From positions 186,001 to 250,000 of the forward strand of contig NZ_JAIZZH010000002.1 in the NCBI RefSeq assembly GCF_020421205.1: 64,000 nucleotides of DNA. The letters run 5' to 3'. Under the pieces are notes generated by a model that saw nothing but the letters and a program-made list of their open reading frames with translations, ran no database searches and was not told the DNA's origin. Positions 1 through 7,499 of the stretch are shown here, piece after piece (positions within the stretch are counted from its first letter, which is position 1; every line of letters starts with the position of its first letter). Both the position numbers and the translations under genes were made by a program. This DNA comes from Hymenobacter pini. Lineage in GTDB: Bacteria > Bacteroidota > Bacteroidia > Cytophagales > Hymenobacteraceae.

Positions 1-720
1 GAAACCCTCTCGGCCGGCACCCGCGACGTAACCCACCTGCTGGCCGCCCTGCCCCCGCTGGTGAACGTGCTGCGCTATGGCAACGTGCGCCGCACCGAAA
101 CCGCTCAGGTGTCCACCGTGGTGCACCATTTGGTGCCGCGCCTATGCATCGGGCTGCCCCAGGCCTGCACCGGCCTCGACTACGACGGCGCCCGCCAGCT
201 ACTGCCCCGACTCGAAGGCACCCACCAGGCTATCCGGCTGCTGCAGGACGACGCCCAGGAAGCCGACTGGTACGCGGCTCTGGCCGTGGTGCTGCGCAAT
301 CCGGCGTCCTCAGGGCTACTGGCCGGAGCCGCCGGGCGGTTGCTGTTCGATGCCCACCAGCTGGCCCCGGACGAAGCCGCCACGGCCCTCGGCCTGGCCC
401 TGGCCCCCGCTCAGCCCACCGACTACGCCACCGCCTGGATTGAGGGTTTCCTCAGCGGCAGCGGGTTGCTCCTGCTTCACCACCGCCCCTTATTCGATTT
501 GCTCAACAACTGGCTCGGGGAACTGCCCGAAGACACGTTCCGCGAAATTGTACCCTTACTGCGCCGCGCCTTCACCGATTTCAGCCTCCCAGAACGTCGC
601 CAACTGCTAGATCTGTCCAAGCAAGGCCACCAACCGGCAGTGGCAGCCGTGGAGGAAGATTTCGACCTGGAACGCGGCCTACTGGTGCTGCCGGGGCTGC
701 GGGAGCTGCTGGGCTATTGA
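1..720 (+). CDS. DUF5682 family protein, C-terminal part (5' end outside window)
   Basis: The frame is open from the first base, so only the last 239 residues are present and the true start lies upstream. The stretch AWIEGFLSGSGLLLLH followed by LPEDTFREIVPLLRRAF and ERRQLL matches, from memory, the conserved C-terminus of DUF5682 proteins. These are usually encoded beside a MoxR-type AAA+ ATPase, a DUF5691 protein and a VWA protein. The function is unknown; the association suggests a cytoplasmic AAA+/VWA chaperone-like complex. The expected VWA partner is at 3160-4272, but four small genes lie between, which is unusual. Family assignment is fairly sure, role is inference. Confidence 0.75.
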   Translation, partial: ETLSAGTRDVTHLLAALPPLVNVLRYGNVRRTETAQVSTVVHHLVPRLCIGLPQACTGLDYDGARQLLPRLEGTHQAIRLLQDDAQEADWYAALAVVLRNPASSGLLAGAAGRLLFDAHQLAPDEAATALGLALAPAQPTDYATAWIEGFLSGSGLLLLHHRPLFDLLNNWLGELPEDTFREIVPLLRRAFTDFSLPERRQLLDLSKQGHQPAVAAVEEDFDLERGLLVLPGLRELLGY

Positions 721-736
721 CCCATCATAGCACGAT

Positions 737-836
737 GTAGAGACTCAATACTTTGCGTCTCGTCGTTGAACGACCGGCTTCGCGCAGATCAAACAACCTC
801 AGCAACGACGAGACGCAAGATGTTGCGTCTCTATAC
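737..836. repeat. Palindromic repeat, GTAGAGAC family, copy 1
   Basis: The two arms (737-768 and 803-836) are inverted copies that begin GTAGAGAC and end GTCTCTATAC, with an inner GTCTCGTCGTTG/CAACGACGAGAC pair. A second member is at 53702-53795. It fills most of the spacer between the DUF5682 gene and the next gene. The transcript could fold into a long hairpin; a mobile or terminator role is inference. Confidence 0.8.
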
Positions 837-913
837 GGGTCATAATCCGATAACACTATTTCCACCGGACCAGCAACCCATCCACAAAACCGCTCTGTTC
901 TAATCAAACCAAC

Positions 914-1480
914 GTGCTGCATTTCTTACGAAACTTCTTTGCTTCAAAGCGCCCAGAGGCCATTCAGCAACTAGAGGCGCAACTCAAAAGAGTGTCTATA
1001 AAGGGCCGAATGGCTTACTGCATCACCTGTCTGGAAAACGTGTTGGCATGCAAGCAACTGCAGGAGCCTGCGCTTGATAAGCTCCTGCAGTGTCTCTGGG
1101 ACTTTACCAGCAACCCCGACCTGAGCGACTGGGAGAAAAAAATCATGGATTTCTCGCCGGAAAGTATCTTAGAGGAGCCATTGGAAGAGTGTTCCTATTT
1201 GACGCTTTCCGAAGCTCAACACCTACGGACAGTTTACATGAGCCTCTCAAAGAGCCTGCTCATCTGCATAGATGATACTATCGAGGTCGGGAGGGGCAAT
1301 TTGTACGGAGGTACGAGCGGGTATAGTCCCCACAGCTTGATACCAGCCATGCAGGTGGTCAGGTACATGGTTGCGCACACTTATCCGCTGCCGCCAATGG
1401 AGAATTTTCTCCGTTCTCCCTTCACAGAGGAGGATCAGCATGGCTGGGGAAAACGTGTTGACAGAAGCTACTTTCAGTAG
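914..1480 (+). CDS. Hypothetical protein, AT-richer orphan
   Basis: 188 residues from a GTG start at 914; no in-frame ATG precedes it, and the N-terminus HFLRNFFASKRP looks like a natural protein start. I do not recognise a family. The protein is soluble, rich in Leu, Ser and Glu, with cysteines at CITCLENVLAC and no signal peptide. Base composition is clearly more AT-rich than the flanking DUF5682 and VWA genes, which suggests recent acquisition. Size, composition and company (Imm51-like and another small gene downstream) resemble stand-alone immunity genes, but this is only inference. It may instead start at an internal ATG. Confidence 0.6.
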   Translation: MLHFLRNFFASKRPEAIQQLEAQLKRVSIKGRMAYCITCLENVLACKQLQEPALDKLLQCLWDFTSNPDLSDWEKKIMDFSPESILEEPLEECSYLTLSEAQHLRTVYMSLSKSLLICIDDTIEVGRGNLYGGTSGYSPHSLIPAMQVVRYMVAHTYPLPPMENFLRSPFTEEDQHGWGKRVDRSYFQ

Positions 1481-1582
1481 GCCAATATCAAGACCATTAC
1501 AGGAGCCAGATGCCACGACTATTTGCTCAGAGGGACGGAGTTGTTTGAGCCATTAAATTTTCCCAGCTCCAAAACTCGCCCT

Positions 1583-2272
1583 ATGGACCTGCAAGAACAC
1601 TACACGGCCATGCGGGATGCGACGGTGCACCGGCTGCTGCACGACGGCGCCGACCCGGATCCGCTGCTTCACTCCCCGCAGGATACCCGCCGGGGCATCA
1701 CGCTGCTGGCCCGGCCGCCAGCGGCTGTTACCGCGGCTATTGAAGCTATTCTGGCTGATTTCCGGAGCATCGAGCCGGCGCAGTATTATTATCCGGCCTC
1801 TGATATTCACCTTACTATTCTCTCCATCATTTCCTGCTACGCCGGTTTCACGCTCGGCCAGATTGACCCCGTCGCCTACCGCCAGGCAGTGCAGCAGATT
1901 GCGCGGCTGGTGCGGCCGTTTCGCATCCGCTACGAAGGTTTCACGGCTTCGCCCGGCGGTATTATGGTGCAGGGCTTTCCGGAAGATGACGGACTGGAGA
2001 ATCTGCGTGATGTCACCCGGGAGTTTTTCCGTAATTCCAGCCTGCAGCAGTCCATTGATACCCGCTACAGTATTCACACGGCTCATTCTACGGTTATCCG
2101 TTTCACGGAGCCCCTCGCCGATGCGCCGGCGCTGGTTGCCAGGCTGGCCCAGTACCAAGGGCTGTACATCGGCACATTTGAGGTGCAGGAGGTAGAGCTG
2201 GTGTACAACGACTGGTACCAGCGCGCCCGTAACACGGTGCTGCTGGAAAAGTACCCGCTTGGCCGCAGCTAA
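1583..2272 (+). CDS. 2H phosphoesterase superfamily protein (2'-5' RNA ligase-like)
   Basis: 229 residues from the ATG at 1583; the frame extends upstream to 1523 without a convincing start. Two histidine motifs define the 2H phosphoesterase fold: HLT at residues 76-78 and HST at 168-170, about 90 residues apart as expected for the two half-barrels. Members act on 2',3'-cyclic phosphates or 2'-5' linkages of RNA or nucleotides; the substrate here is unknown. It has no signal peptide and is presumably cytoplasmic. It lies 33 bp before an Imm51-like gene and may be cotranscribed. G+C resembles the chromosome more than the 914-1480 gene does. Confidence 0.7.
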   Translation: MDLQEHYTAMRDATVHRLLHDGADPDPLLHSPQDTRRGITLLARPPAAVTAAIEAILADFRSIEPAQYYYPASDIHLTILSIISCYAGFTLGQIDPVAYRQAVQQIARLVRPFRIRYEGFTASPGGIMVQGFPEDDGLENLRDVTREFFRNSSLQQSIDTRYSIHTAHSTVIRFTEPLADAPALVARLAQYQGLYIGTFEVQEVELVYNDWYQRARNTVLLEKYPLGRS

Positions 2273-2305
2273 CTACCTTGCTGGCTCATTCTGCCCGTTT
2301 TGCCT

Positions 2306-2665
2306 ATGTCTACCACTTACCCTTTCCACGTCGCCGATTTAGCGGAGAAGGCCGAGCCCGGCCGCCAGGAGCGCATTGTGGTCAACCTCACTAACCTGGA
2401 GGAGTATTACAACGTGTTTGAGAAGTACGGCTTCAGCGGCAGCGGAGCCAGTTGGGCCGAGCACATTGAAACCATTCTGGAAGAGCACGCTCCGGCCCTA
2501 CTGGACCACGTGGAGCTGGCCGGCCAGGGCGACATCTTTCTGGCCTTCACCGATGGGCCCGCCGCTACCGAGCAGTTCCTGGCCCTCATCCAACCCATTT
2601 TCGGCGACTTAGGTAGCCTCAACAAGTACCTCAGCCAAGCCGACCCCGGCGACTTTTTCGAGTAG
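2306..2665 (+). CDS. Imm51-like immunity family protein
   Basis: 119 residues, starting at the ATG at 2306 (a TTG two codons upstream is less likely). The layout, with FSGSGASWAEHIETILEEHAP in the middle and a tail of LIQPIFGDLGSLNKYLSQAD, resembles the Imm51 immunity family, in which a small acidic cytoplasmic protein neutralises a polymorphic toxin. No toxin gene is visible next to it, so it may be an orphan immunity gene or a domesticated regulator. The next gene begins 8 bp after its stop, indicating an operon. Family call is from memory of the family pattern. Confidence 0.55.
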   Translation: MSTTYPFHVADLAEKAEPGRQERIVVNLTNLEEYYNVFEKYGFSGSGASWAEHIETILEEHAPALLDHVELAGQGDIFLAFTDGPAATEQFLALIQPIFGDLGSLNKYLSQADPGDFFE

Positions 2666-2672
2666 TGTTGGT

Positions 2673-3149
2673 ATGAATCAGCAGGATGCCACTGCTGTTG
2701 CGCAGGATTATATAACCCTTCAAAATCAGGATACCCCATTTCATCCGGAGTATGAATATGAAGTAGCTGCTCCGGACGAATATTTTGATTGTTGGTACTT
2801 CGACTACCGTATTGTCAGCCGGCTAGGAGTACCAGAAAATGAGCAAGAATTATTTGCTGGAGCCCCAGGTTTTACCGTTTCAAAGGCCAATGGAAGCATT
2901 ACCGTAATCAGCTGGGACGTTCAACGGAAGCTGCCCCAACGGGAGGCACTGTTTCAGAAATTCTCCATTCTAGCCGATACACTGACCAGCAGCAAGCTAG
3001 ATGTACGCATGCTAAGAAAGCATTTTACGACGCCGTTGGCCGAGCTTGCGCAGTTTAAACACTCTCTGGATGCTCCCAGCTTGACTCAGCTACAAAAGAA
3101 AGAATTACTCATTTCCCAGCTAATGCAGGAAGCAGAGTTACCATTGTAA
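2673..3149 (+). CDS. Hypothetical protein, immunity-like
   Basis: 158 residues from the ATG at 2673, 8 bp after the Imm51-like gene. The centre (YFDYRIVSRL, then GAPGFTVSKANGSITVISWD) resembles small cystatin/YrhB-like folds used by Imm35-type immunity proteins, in which a loaded residue segment is followed by a short beta hairpin. The match is weak. A helical, Lys/Leu-rich C-terminus follows (LTQLQKKELLISQLMQEAE). Base composition is AT-richer than neighbours. It ends 10 bp before the VWA gene, so all these small genes could be read from the locus promoter. Function unknown. Confidence 0.55.
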   Translation: MNQQDATAVAQDYITLQNQDTPFHPEYEYEVAAPDEYFDCWYFDYRIVSRLGVPENEQELFAGAPGFTVSKANGSITVISWDVQRKLPQREALFQKFSILADTLTSSKLDVRMLRKHFTTPLAELAQFKHSLDAPSLTQLQKKELLISQLMQEAELPL

Positions 3150-3159
3150 ATACCGCCCC

Positions 3160-4272
3160 ATGAAAACCGCCACCGACAACGCCACCCGCTGGAAGCTGGT
3201 ACTTGGCTCCGAGACCGATGCTCAGAACCAGATTTCCTTCGATGCCGACTACAAGGGCATGGACGACGTGTTGACCTCGCTCTATGATCAGTCGGAGCGC
3301 AAGGCGGGGCTGGGCGGCTCCGCACCCCGCGTGAGCCGCTGGCTAGGCGACATCCGCACGTACTTCCCCTCGGAAGTAGTAGCCGTGATGCAGCGCGACG
3401 CCATGGACCGCCTGGGCCTACAGCAGCTGCTGATGGAGCCCGAAATCCTGCGTACGGTGCAGGCCGACGTGCACTTGGTAGGCACGCTAATGTCGCTGAG
3501 CCGGGTGATGCCCCAGAAGGTGAAACACACGGCTCGTGAAGTGGTGGGTAAGGTGGTGAAGGAGCTGGAAAAGAAACTCTCGAACCCGCTGCGACAGGCG
3601 GTGCAGGGTGCCCTGAGCCGGGCCGTGCGCAACCCCCGCCCCCGCTACCGGGAAATCGACTGGGCCGCCACCATTCGGGCCAACCTCAAGCACTACCAGC
3701 CCGAGCAGCGCACCATTATTCCGGAGCGGCTGGTGGGCTTTGGGCGGCGCGGGCAGGCCCTCAAGGAAATTGTGCTGTGCGTGGACCAGAGCGGCTCCAT
3801 GGCCTCCTCGGTGGTGTACGCGGGCGTATTCGGGGCGGTGCTAGCCTCCATAAAAGCCGTGAAAACGCACATGGTGGTGTTTGATACCAGCGTGGTAAAC
3901 CTCTCGGAGGATTTGCAGGACCCGGTGGACTTGCTGTTCGGGGTGCAGCTGGGCGGCGGCACCGATATCAACCTGGCCCTGGGCTACTGCCAGCAGCTCA
4001 TCACCCGCCCTACCGATACGATTCTGGTGCTCATCAGCGACCTGTACGAGGGCGGTAACGAGCGGGAAATGCTCAAAAAAGCCGCCGCCCTACGCGCCGC
4101 CGGCGTTACGGTGGTGGCCCTGCTGGCCCTGGCCGACGATGGTGCCCCCAGCTTCGATAGGCGCGTGGCCGAACAGTTTGCGGCCCTGGATATTGCCAGC
4201 TTTGCCTGCACGCCAGGCCAGTTTCCGGGGCTGATGGCGGCGGCAATTCAGGGGCAGAAGCTACAGGTGTGA
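3160..4272 (+). CDS. VWA domain-containing protein (MoxR/DUF5682-associated)
   Basis: 370 residues. The N-terminal half is helical; a von Willebrand A domain begins near residue 203. The metal-ion-dependent adhesion site is complete: DQSGS with D209, S211 and S213, T268 in GGGTD, and D294 in ISDLYEG. Such proteins pair with MoxR AAA+ ATPases and act as substrate adaptors in the cytoplasm. With the DUF5682 gene at 1-720 it should form part of one locus, though 2.4 kb of small genes separate them. The stop lies 82 bp before the next gene, a response regulator that is probably unrelated in function. Confidence 0.85.
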   Translation: MKTATDNATRWKLVLGSETDAQNQISFDADYKGMDDVLTSLYDQSERKAGLGGSAPRVSRWLGDIRTYFPSEVVAVMQRDAMDRLGLQQLLMEPEILRTVQADVHLVGTLMSLSRVMPQKVKHTAREVVGKVVKELEKKLSNPLRQAVQGALSRAVRNPRPRYREIDWAATIRANLKHYQPEQRTIIPERLVGFGRRGQALKEIVLCVDQSGSMASSVVYAGVFGAVLASIKAVKTHMVVFDTSVVNLSEDLQDPVDLLFGVQLGGGTDINLALGYCQQLITRPTDTILVLISDLYEGGNEREMLKKAAALRAAGVTVVALLALADDGAPSFDRRVAEQFAALDIASFACTPGQFPGLMAAAIQGQKLQV

Positions 4273-4354
4273 AGTCAGAACCCACCGGGCCGGGCTGAAA
4301 TAGCCGGACGCGGTGGCGGTGCGTATAGGCAGGCTGCGTTACTTTACTGCCCGC

Positions 4355-5032
4355 ATGAAAATACTCCTGGTGGAAGACGAGCCTAAGCTGGCGTCTTTCG
4401 TGAAAAAAGGCTTCGAAAACGAAGGATATGACATCGAAGTGGCCTACGACGGCCGCGTGGGCCAGTCCCTGATTCAGCAGAACCGCTACGATTTGGTGAT
4501 TCTGGACGTGAACCTGCCCTACGTGAACGGCTTCGAGCTGTGCCGGCTGGTGCGCCAGCAGGATGCCCACGTACCCGTGCTGCTACTCACTGCCCTCGAC
4601 AGCCTCGACGACAAGGTAACCGGCTTCGAGGCCGGCACCGACGACTACCTGGTGAAGCCCTTTGAATTCAAGGAGCTGCTGCTGCGGGCCCGGGTACTCA
4701 CGCGCCGCCATACCGAGGCGGCCACCGTCAAGCAAGCCCTGCGCATTGCCGACCTGGAACTAAACCTCGACGCCAAAACCGTCACCCGCGCCGGGCAGCG
4801 CATCGACCTGACGACCAAGGAATATGCCTTGCTGGAGTATCTGCTGCTGAACCGGGGCAAAATCATTTCCCGGGTAGATATTGCCGAGAAGGTCTGGGAA
4901 CTGAATTTCGACACCAACACCAACGTCATCGACGTGTACGTGAGCTACCTGCGCAAAAAGCTGGACAAGGGCTACGCCGTGAAGCTCATTCACACGGTGG
5001 TAGGTATGGGGTATGTGCTGCGGGAAGGGTGA
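4355..5032 (+). CDS. OmpR-family response regulator
   Basis: 225 residues from the ATG at 4355; the frame reaches back to 4313 but the receiver domain begins exactly at MKILLVEDE. The receiver domain spans about 1-115 with acidic pocket E7/D8, phosphoacceptor D51, T79 and K101. A winged-helix DNA-binding domain follows (about 128-224, ending VVGMGYVLR). It resembles CusR/CopR-type regulators of heavy-metal resistance. The cognate kinase lies 151 bp downstream, and a copper-binding protein and an RND pump follow, so these are the probable regulon. Target sites were not identified. Confidence 0.9.
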   Translation: MKILLVEDEPKLASFVKKGFENEGYDIEVAYDGRVGQSLIQQNRYDLVILDVNLPYVNGFELCRLVRQQDAHVPVLLLTALDSLDDKVTGFEAGTDDYLVKPFEFKELLLRARVLTRRHTEAATVKQALRIADLELNLDAKTVTRAGQRIDLTTKEYALLEYLLLNRGKIISRVDIAEKVWELNFDTNTNVIDVYVSYLRKKLDKGYAVKLIHTVVGMGYVLREG

Positions 5033-5051
5033 AGAACAGCCGTATTTTGTC

Positions 5052-5080
5052 GGTCATTTCTGAGTAGCGCGAAGGACCTT
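5052..5080. repeat. Degenerate half copy of the GTCATCCTGAGC repeat
   Basis: GGTCATTTCTGAGTAGCGCG followed by AAGGACC resembles one arm of the repeat at 12077-12175 (GTCATCCTGAGCAGAGCG then AAGGA). The opposite arm is not recognisable. It lies in the 151-bp spacer between the response regulator and its kinase, a possible attenuator site, though this is inference. Confidence 0.45.
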
Positions 5081-5183
5081 TTCACGCTTGAACGAGACGT
5101 ATCAAGCAAGAGGCTCTGACGACGCTTGATGCGCGGAAACCTTCAACCGATAGCACCCAAAGACTCACCCATTCACCTCCCCC

Positions 5184-6557
5184 ATGCTCATCCGCAACAA
5201 GCTGGTTTTGCGCTTTACCCTGCTGGTGGTGGGCATTCAGCTGTGCTTTTCCGTCTTCATCTACTACTTCCAGGCCACTACCCGGGAGCAGCGCTTCATC
5301 AACCGCCTGGCTGGCAAGGCCACCATGACGGCCCGGGTGCTGGTGCGCCACGACAGCCTCAACCACGAACTGCTGCGCACCATGCACCGCCGCGACCTGT
5401 TCACGGTGCCGGGCGAGCAAATCAGCATCTACGGCCCCGGCCAGCACCTCATCTACACCAGCGCCGACGACCTTAGCCAGAAGCTGAATTCCCACTATTT
5501 GGGGCAGATTCGGCCCAACCGGCCGGTGCAGTTTACTGATGGACTGCTGGAATCTATTGGCCTGTATTATGAGCGCAACGGCCAGCCCTACTGGATTTTT
5601 GCGGCCGGCCACGACGACTTCGGGCACCGGCAAATGGAAAAGCTGGGCCTGATTCTGCTGGCCGCCAACCTGGGGGCGCTGGTGCTCATCATTCTGGCCG
5701 GCTGGTACTTCGCGGAGGAATCGTTGAAGCCAATTTCGCGGGTTATCAGCCAGGTGGAGCGCATCACCGCCTCCCGCCTGAATGCCCGGGTGGATGAGGG
5801 CAACGGCACCGACGAAATTGCCCAGCTGGCCCGCACCTTCAACCACATGCTGGGCGGGGTGGAGCAGGCATTCGAGTCGCAGAAAAGCTTTTTGAGCAAT
5901 GCCAGCCACGAGTTGCGCACGCCTCTGGCCTCGGTGCTGGGTACGCTGGAAACCGCCTACGCCTACGATACCGACCTGACGGAAGCCAAGCGCAGCATCA
6001 GCTCGGCCACCGAGGAAATCAAGAAGCTCATTGAGCTGACCAACGGCCTGCTGAGTCTGGCCAAAGTAACCGATGCCTCCCCCCGCCGCGACCTGGTGCG
6101 GCTGGATGAGTGCCTCACCCAGGCCATCGACTCCTGCCAGGCCCGCTACCCCGGCCGCTTGGTGCAGCTGCAGTTTGGCCTGCTGCCGCCCGAGGTGGAG
6201 GATATGTTTATGGTGCGCGGCAACGCCCAGCTGCTCACCACGGCCCTGCTCAATCTGTTGGATAACGCCTGCAAATACTCCCGGCAAACCGTGCGGGCCG
6301 AGTTGGGCTACCTCTCCCCGGAAACCGTACAGGTGCGCGTAACCGACCAGGGCATTGGCATGGAGCCCCACGAGCTGGCCCGCATCTACGAGCCCCTGTA
6401 CCGGGCCGGCACCGATACCACCGCCCCCGGCTACGGCATCGGCCTGCCCATGACGCGCAAAATCGTGCTCCTGCACGGCGGCCGCATCGAGCTGACTTCC
6501 GCCCTGGGCCGCGGCACCACCGCCACTGTGCAGCTCCCGGCGGCGGAGTCGTGGTGA
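5184..6557 (+). CDS. Sensor histidine kinase (CusS-like, HAMP-HisKA-HATPase)
   Basis: 457 residues. Membrane segments at about 9-29 and 153-175 flank a periplasmic sensor region of about 120 residues. A HAMP linker (about 176-228) leads to the HisKA domain with SHELRTPL, phosphoacceptor H242. The ATPase domain shows the N box NLLDNACKYS, the G1 box VTDQGIGM and a late GYGIGLPM. The protein is an inner-membrane sensor that phosphorylates the regulator at 4355-5032. The periplasmic part contains several His residues, which would suit a metal signal, but the ligand is not proven. The neighbouring copper-protein and efflux genes support a metal or envelope-stress role. Confidence 0.9.
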   Translation: MLIRNKLVLRFTLLVVGIQLCFSVFIYYFQATTREQRFINRLAGKATMTARVLVRHDSLNHELLRTMHRRDLFTVPGEQISIYGPGQHLIYTSADDLSQKLNSHYLGQIRPNRPVQFTDGLLESIGLYYERNGQPYWIFAAGHDDFGHRQMEKLGLILLAANLGALVLIILAGWYFAEESLKPISRVISQVERITASRLNARVDEGNGTDEIAQLARTFNHMLGGVEQAFESQKSFLSNASHELRTPLASVLGTLETAYAYDTDLTEAKRSISSATEEIKKLIELTNGLLSLAKVTDASPRRDLVRLDECLTQAIDSCQARYPGRLVQLQFGLLPPEVEDMFMVRGNAQLLTTALLNLLDNACKYSRQTVRAELGYLSPETVQVRVTDQGIGMEPHELARIYEPLYRAGTDTTAPGYGIGLPMTRKIVLLHGGRIELTSALGRGTTATVQLPAAESW

Positions 6558-6592
6558 TTGAGAAGCTGTTGAGAAAGTCTAAAATCAATAGA

Positions 6593-6615
6593 GCGTCATG
6601 CAGAGCATGTGACGC
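6593..6615. terminator. Short hairpin after the two-component genes
   Basis: GCGTCATGC and GCATGTGACGC can pair with one bulge, 35 bp after the kinase stop. No strong T-run follows, so a terminator role is weak. The sequence also resembles the outer end of the GTCATGC repeats elsewhere in the window and may be a degraded copy. Confidence 0.3.
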
Positions 6616-6716
6616 ATCAAGCCAGTGACGAAGCACTGTTTTTTAACGGCTTTGAGGTAAATGCTGACTCATCACGCCCATTTAACATCTTCTAATTTCC
6701 TTCTCATACAGTTTTA

Positions 6717-7016
6717 ATGTCGGCGGGCGTGTTTTGCGCCATGGCTGGACAACCAACCGCATCTGCTACTGCCTCGCGCAACCGGCTTCTGCTTGGGTTG
6801 CTGCTGGCTACGCTGCTGCTGTCCACGGCCCTGAACCTGTACCTGCTATTCCGGGGGCCGGAGTACGCCACCGACTACGACCTGGACACGCAACTGCCTG
6901 AGCTGGTCACGGAAGTGGAGTTGCAGCAGGTGCGCCGTGCCCTGGCCGAATGCCAGGCTGGCCACCCCGTTACCCCCGACACCCTTACTACTGCCACCGT
7001 TTCTCGCCACCCCTGA
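6717..7016 (+). CDS. Small single-span membrane protein, unknown
   Basis: 99 residues from the ATG at 6717; an internal ATG at 6741 is an alternative and would leave the membrane segment intact. One hydrophobic helix (about residues 22-46, LLLGLLLATLLLSTALNLYLL) is followed by an acidic tail of about 50 residues with a single Cys and His (ECQAGH). No family was recognised. It sits between the kinase gene and the copper-binding protein gene, with a terminator directly after it, so it is probably its own short transcript or the end of the kinase operon. A role in metal sensing is only a guess from position. Confidence 0.6.
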   Translation: MSAGVFCAMAGQPTASATASRNRLLLGLLLATLLLSTALNLYLLFRGPEYATDYDLDTQLPELVTEVELQQVRRALAECQAGHPVTPDTLTTATVSRHP

Positions 7017-7029
7017 CCGGGGCGGCCTT

Positions 7030-7052
7030 GCCGCTGCCAAGCGGCTTTTTTG
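7030..7052 (+). terminator. Rho-independent terminator
   Basis: GCCGC and GCGGC pair around TGCCAA and are followed by TTTTTTGTTTT. It comes 13 bp after the small membrane protein stop and just before the copper-binding protein gene, so it should separate the two transcripts or attenuate read-through. Confidence 0.6.
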
Positions 7053-7067
7053 TTTTCTCCCTTCCTC

Positions 7068-7397
7068 ATGCTCCCTCGCCAACAACACGTTCTGAATGCC
7101 CTGGCCATCTGCGCGGCCGCCTGTGACAACTGCGCCGCGCTGGGCCTGCCCGCCCTTGCCGCTACTCCCACCCAACTCCGCAGCCTGCAGCTCAGCCGCG
7201 ACTGTGCCGACCTGTGCCGGCTGGCGGCGGCCTTCGTGGCCCGCGAGGCTGAGCACGCCGTGCACATTCTGCGCGAGTGCGCCGAGCTCTGCCGGGCCTG
7301 TGCCAACGAGTGCACGCAGTTTGCCACCGACCACCACCGAGTATGCACTGAAGCCTGCCGCCGGGGCGAAGATGCCTGCCGCACGGCCTTCGTGTAG
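7068..7397 (+). CDS. Cysteine-rich four-helix-bundle copper-binding protein (Csp/DUF326-like)
   Basis: 109 residues from the ATG at 7068; an upstream TTG at 7050 lies in the terminator. Twelve cysteines occur in helix-spaced clusters: CAAACDNC, CADLC, CAELCRACANEC and CTEACRRGEDAC. This is the pattern of Csp copper storage proteins, in which Cys pairs line the core of a four-helix bundle and bind many Cu(I) ions. There is no signal peptide, so it should be cytoplasmic like Csp3. Position between a CusS-like system and an efflux pump supports a copper role. Copper binding is inferred from family. Confidence 0.85.
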   Translation: MLPRQQHVLNALAICAAACDNCAALGLPALAATPTQLRSLQLSRDCADLCRLAAAFVAREAEHAVHILRECAELCRACANECTQFATDHHRVCTEACRRGEDACRTAFV

Positions 7398-7499
7398 GCC
7401 GGTTTTAATGTTTTTTAATGTGAGCCTCACGCGGCTCTAATCCCGACGCAGGACTTTTACCACACTAGCTCTTACTCCGCGCTTTCCCCTTCGCATCGT

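Noticed and set aside
5082..6476. Minus-strand open frame opposite the CusS-like kinase
   Set aside because: The plus frame has all kinase motifs; the opposite frame shows only low-complexity Gly/Ala/Val sequence.
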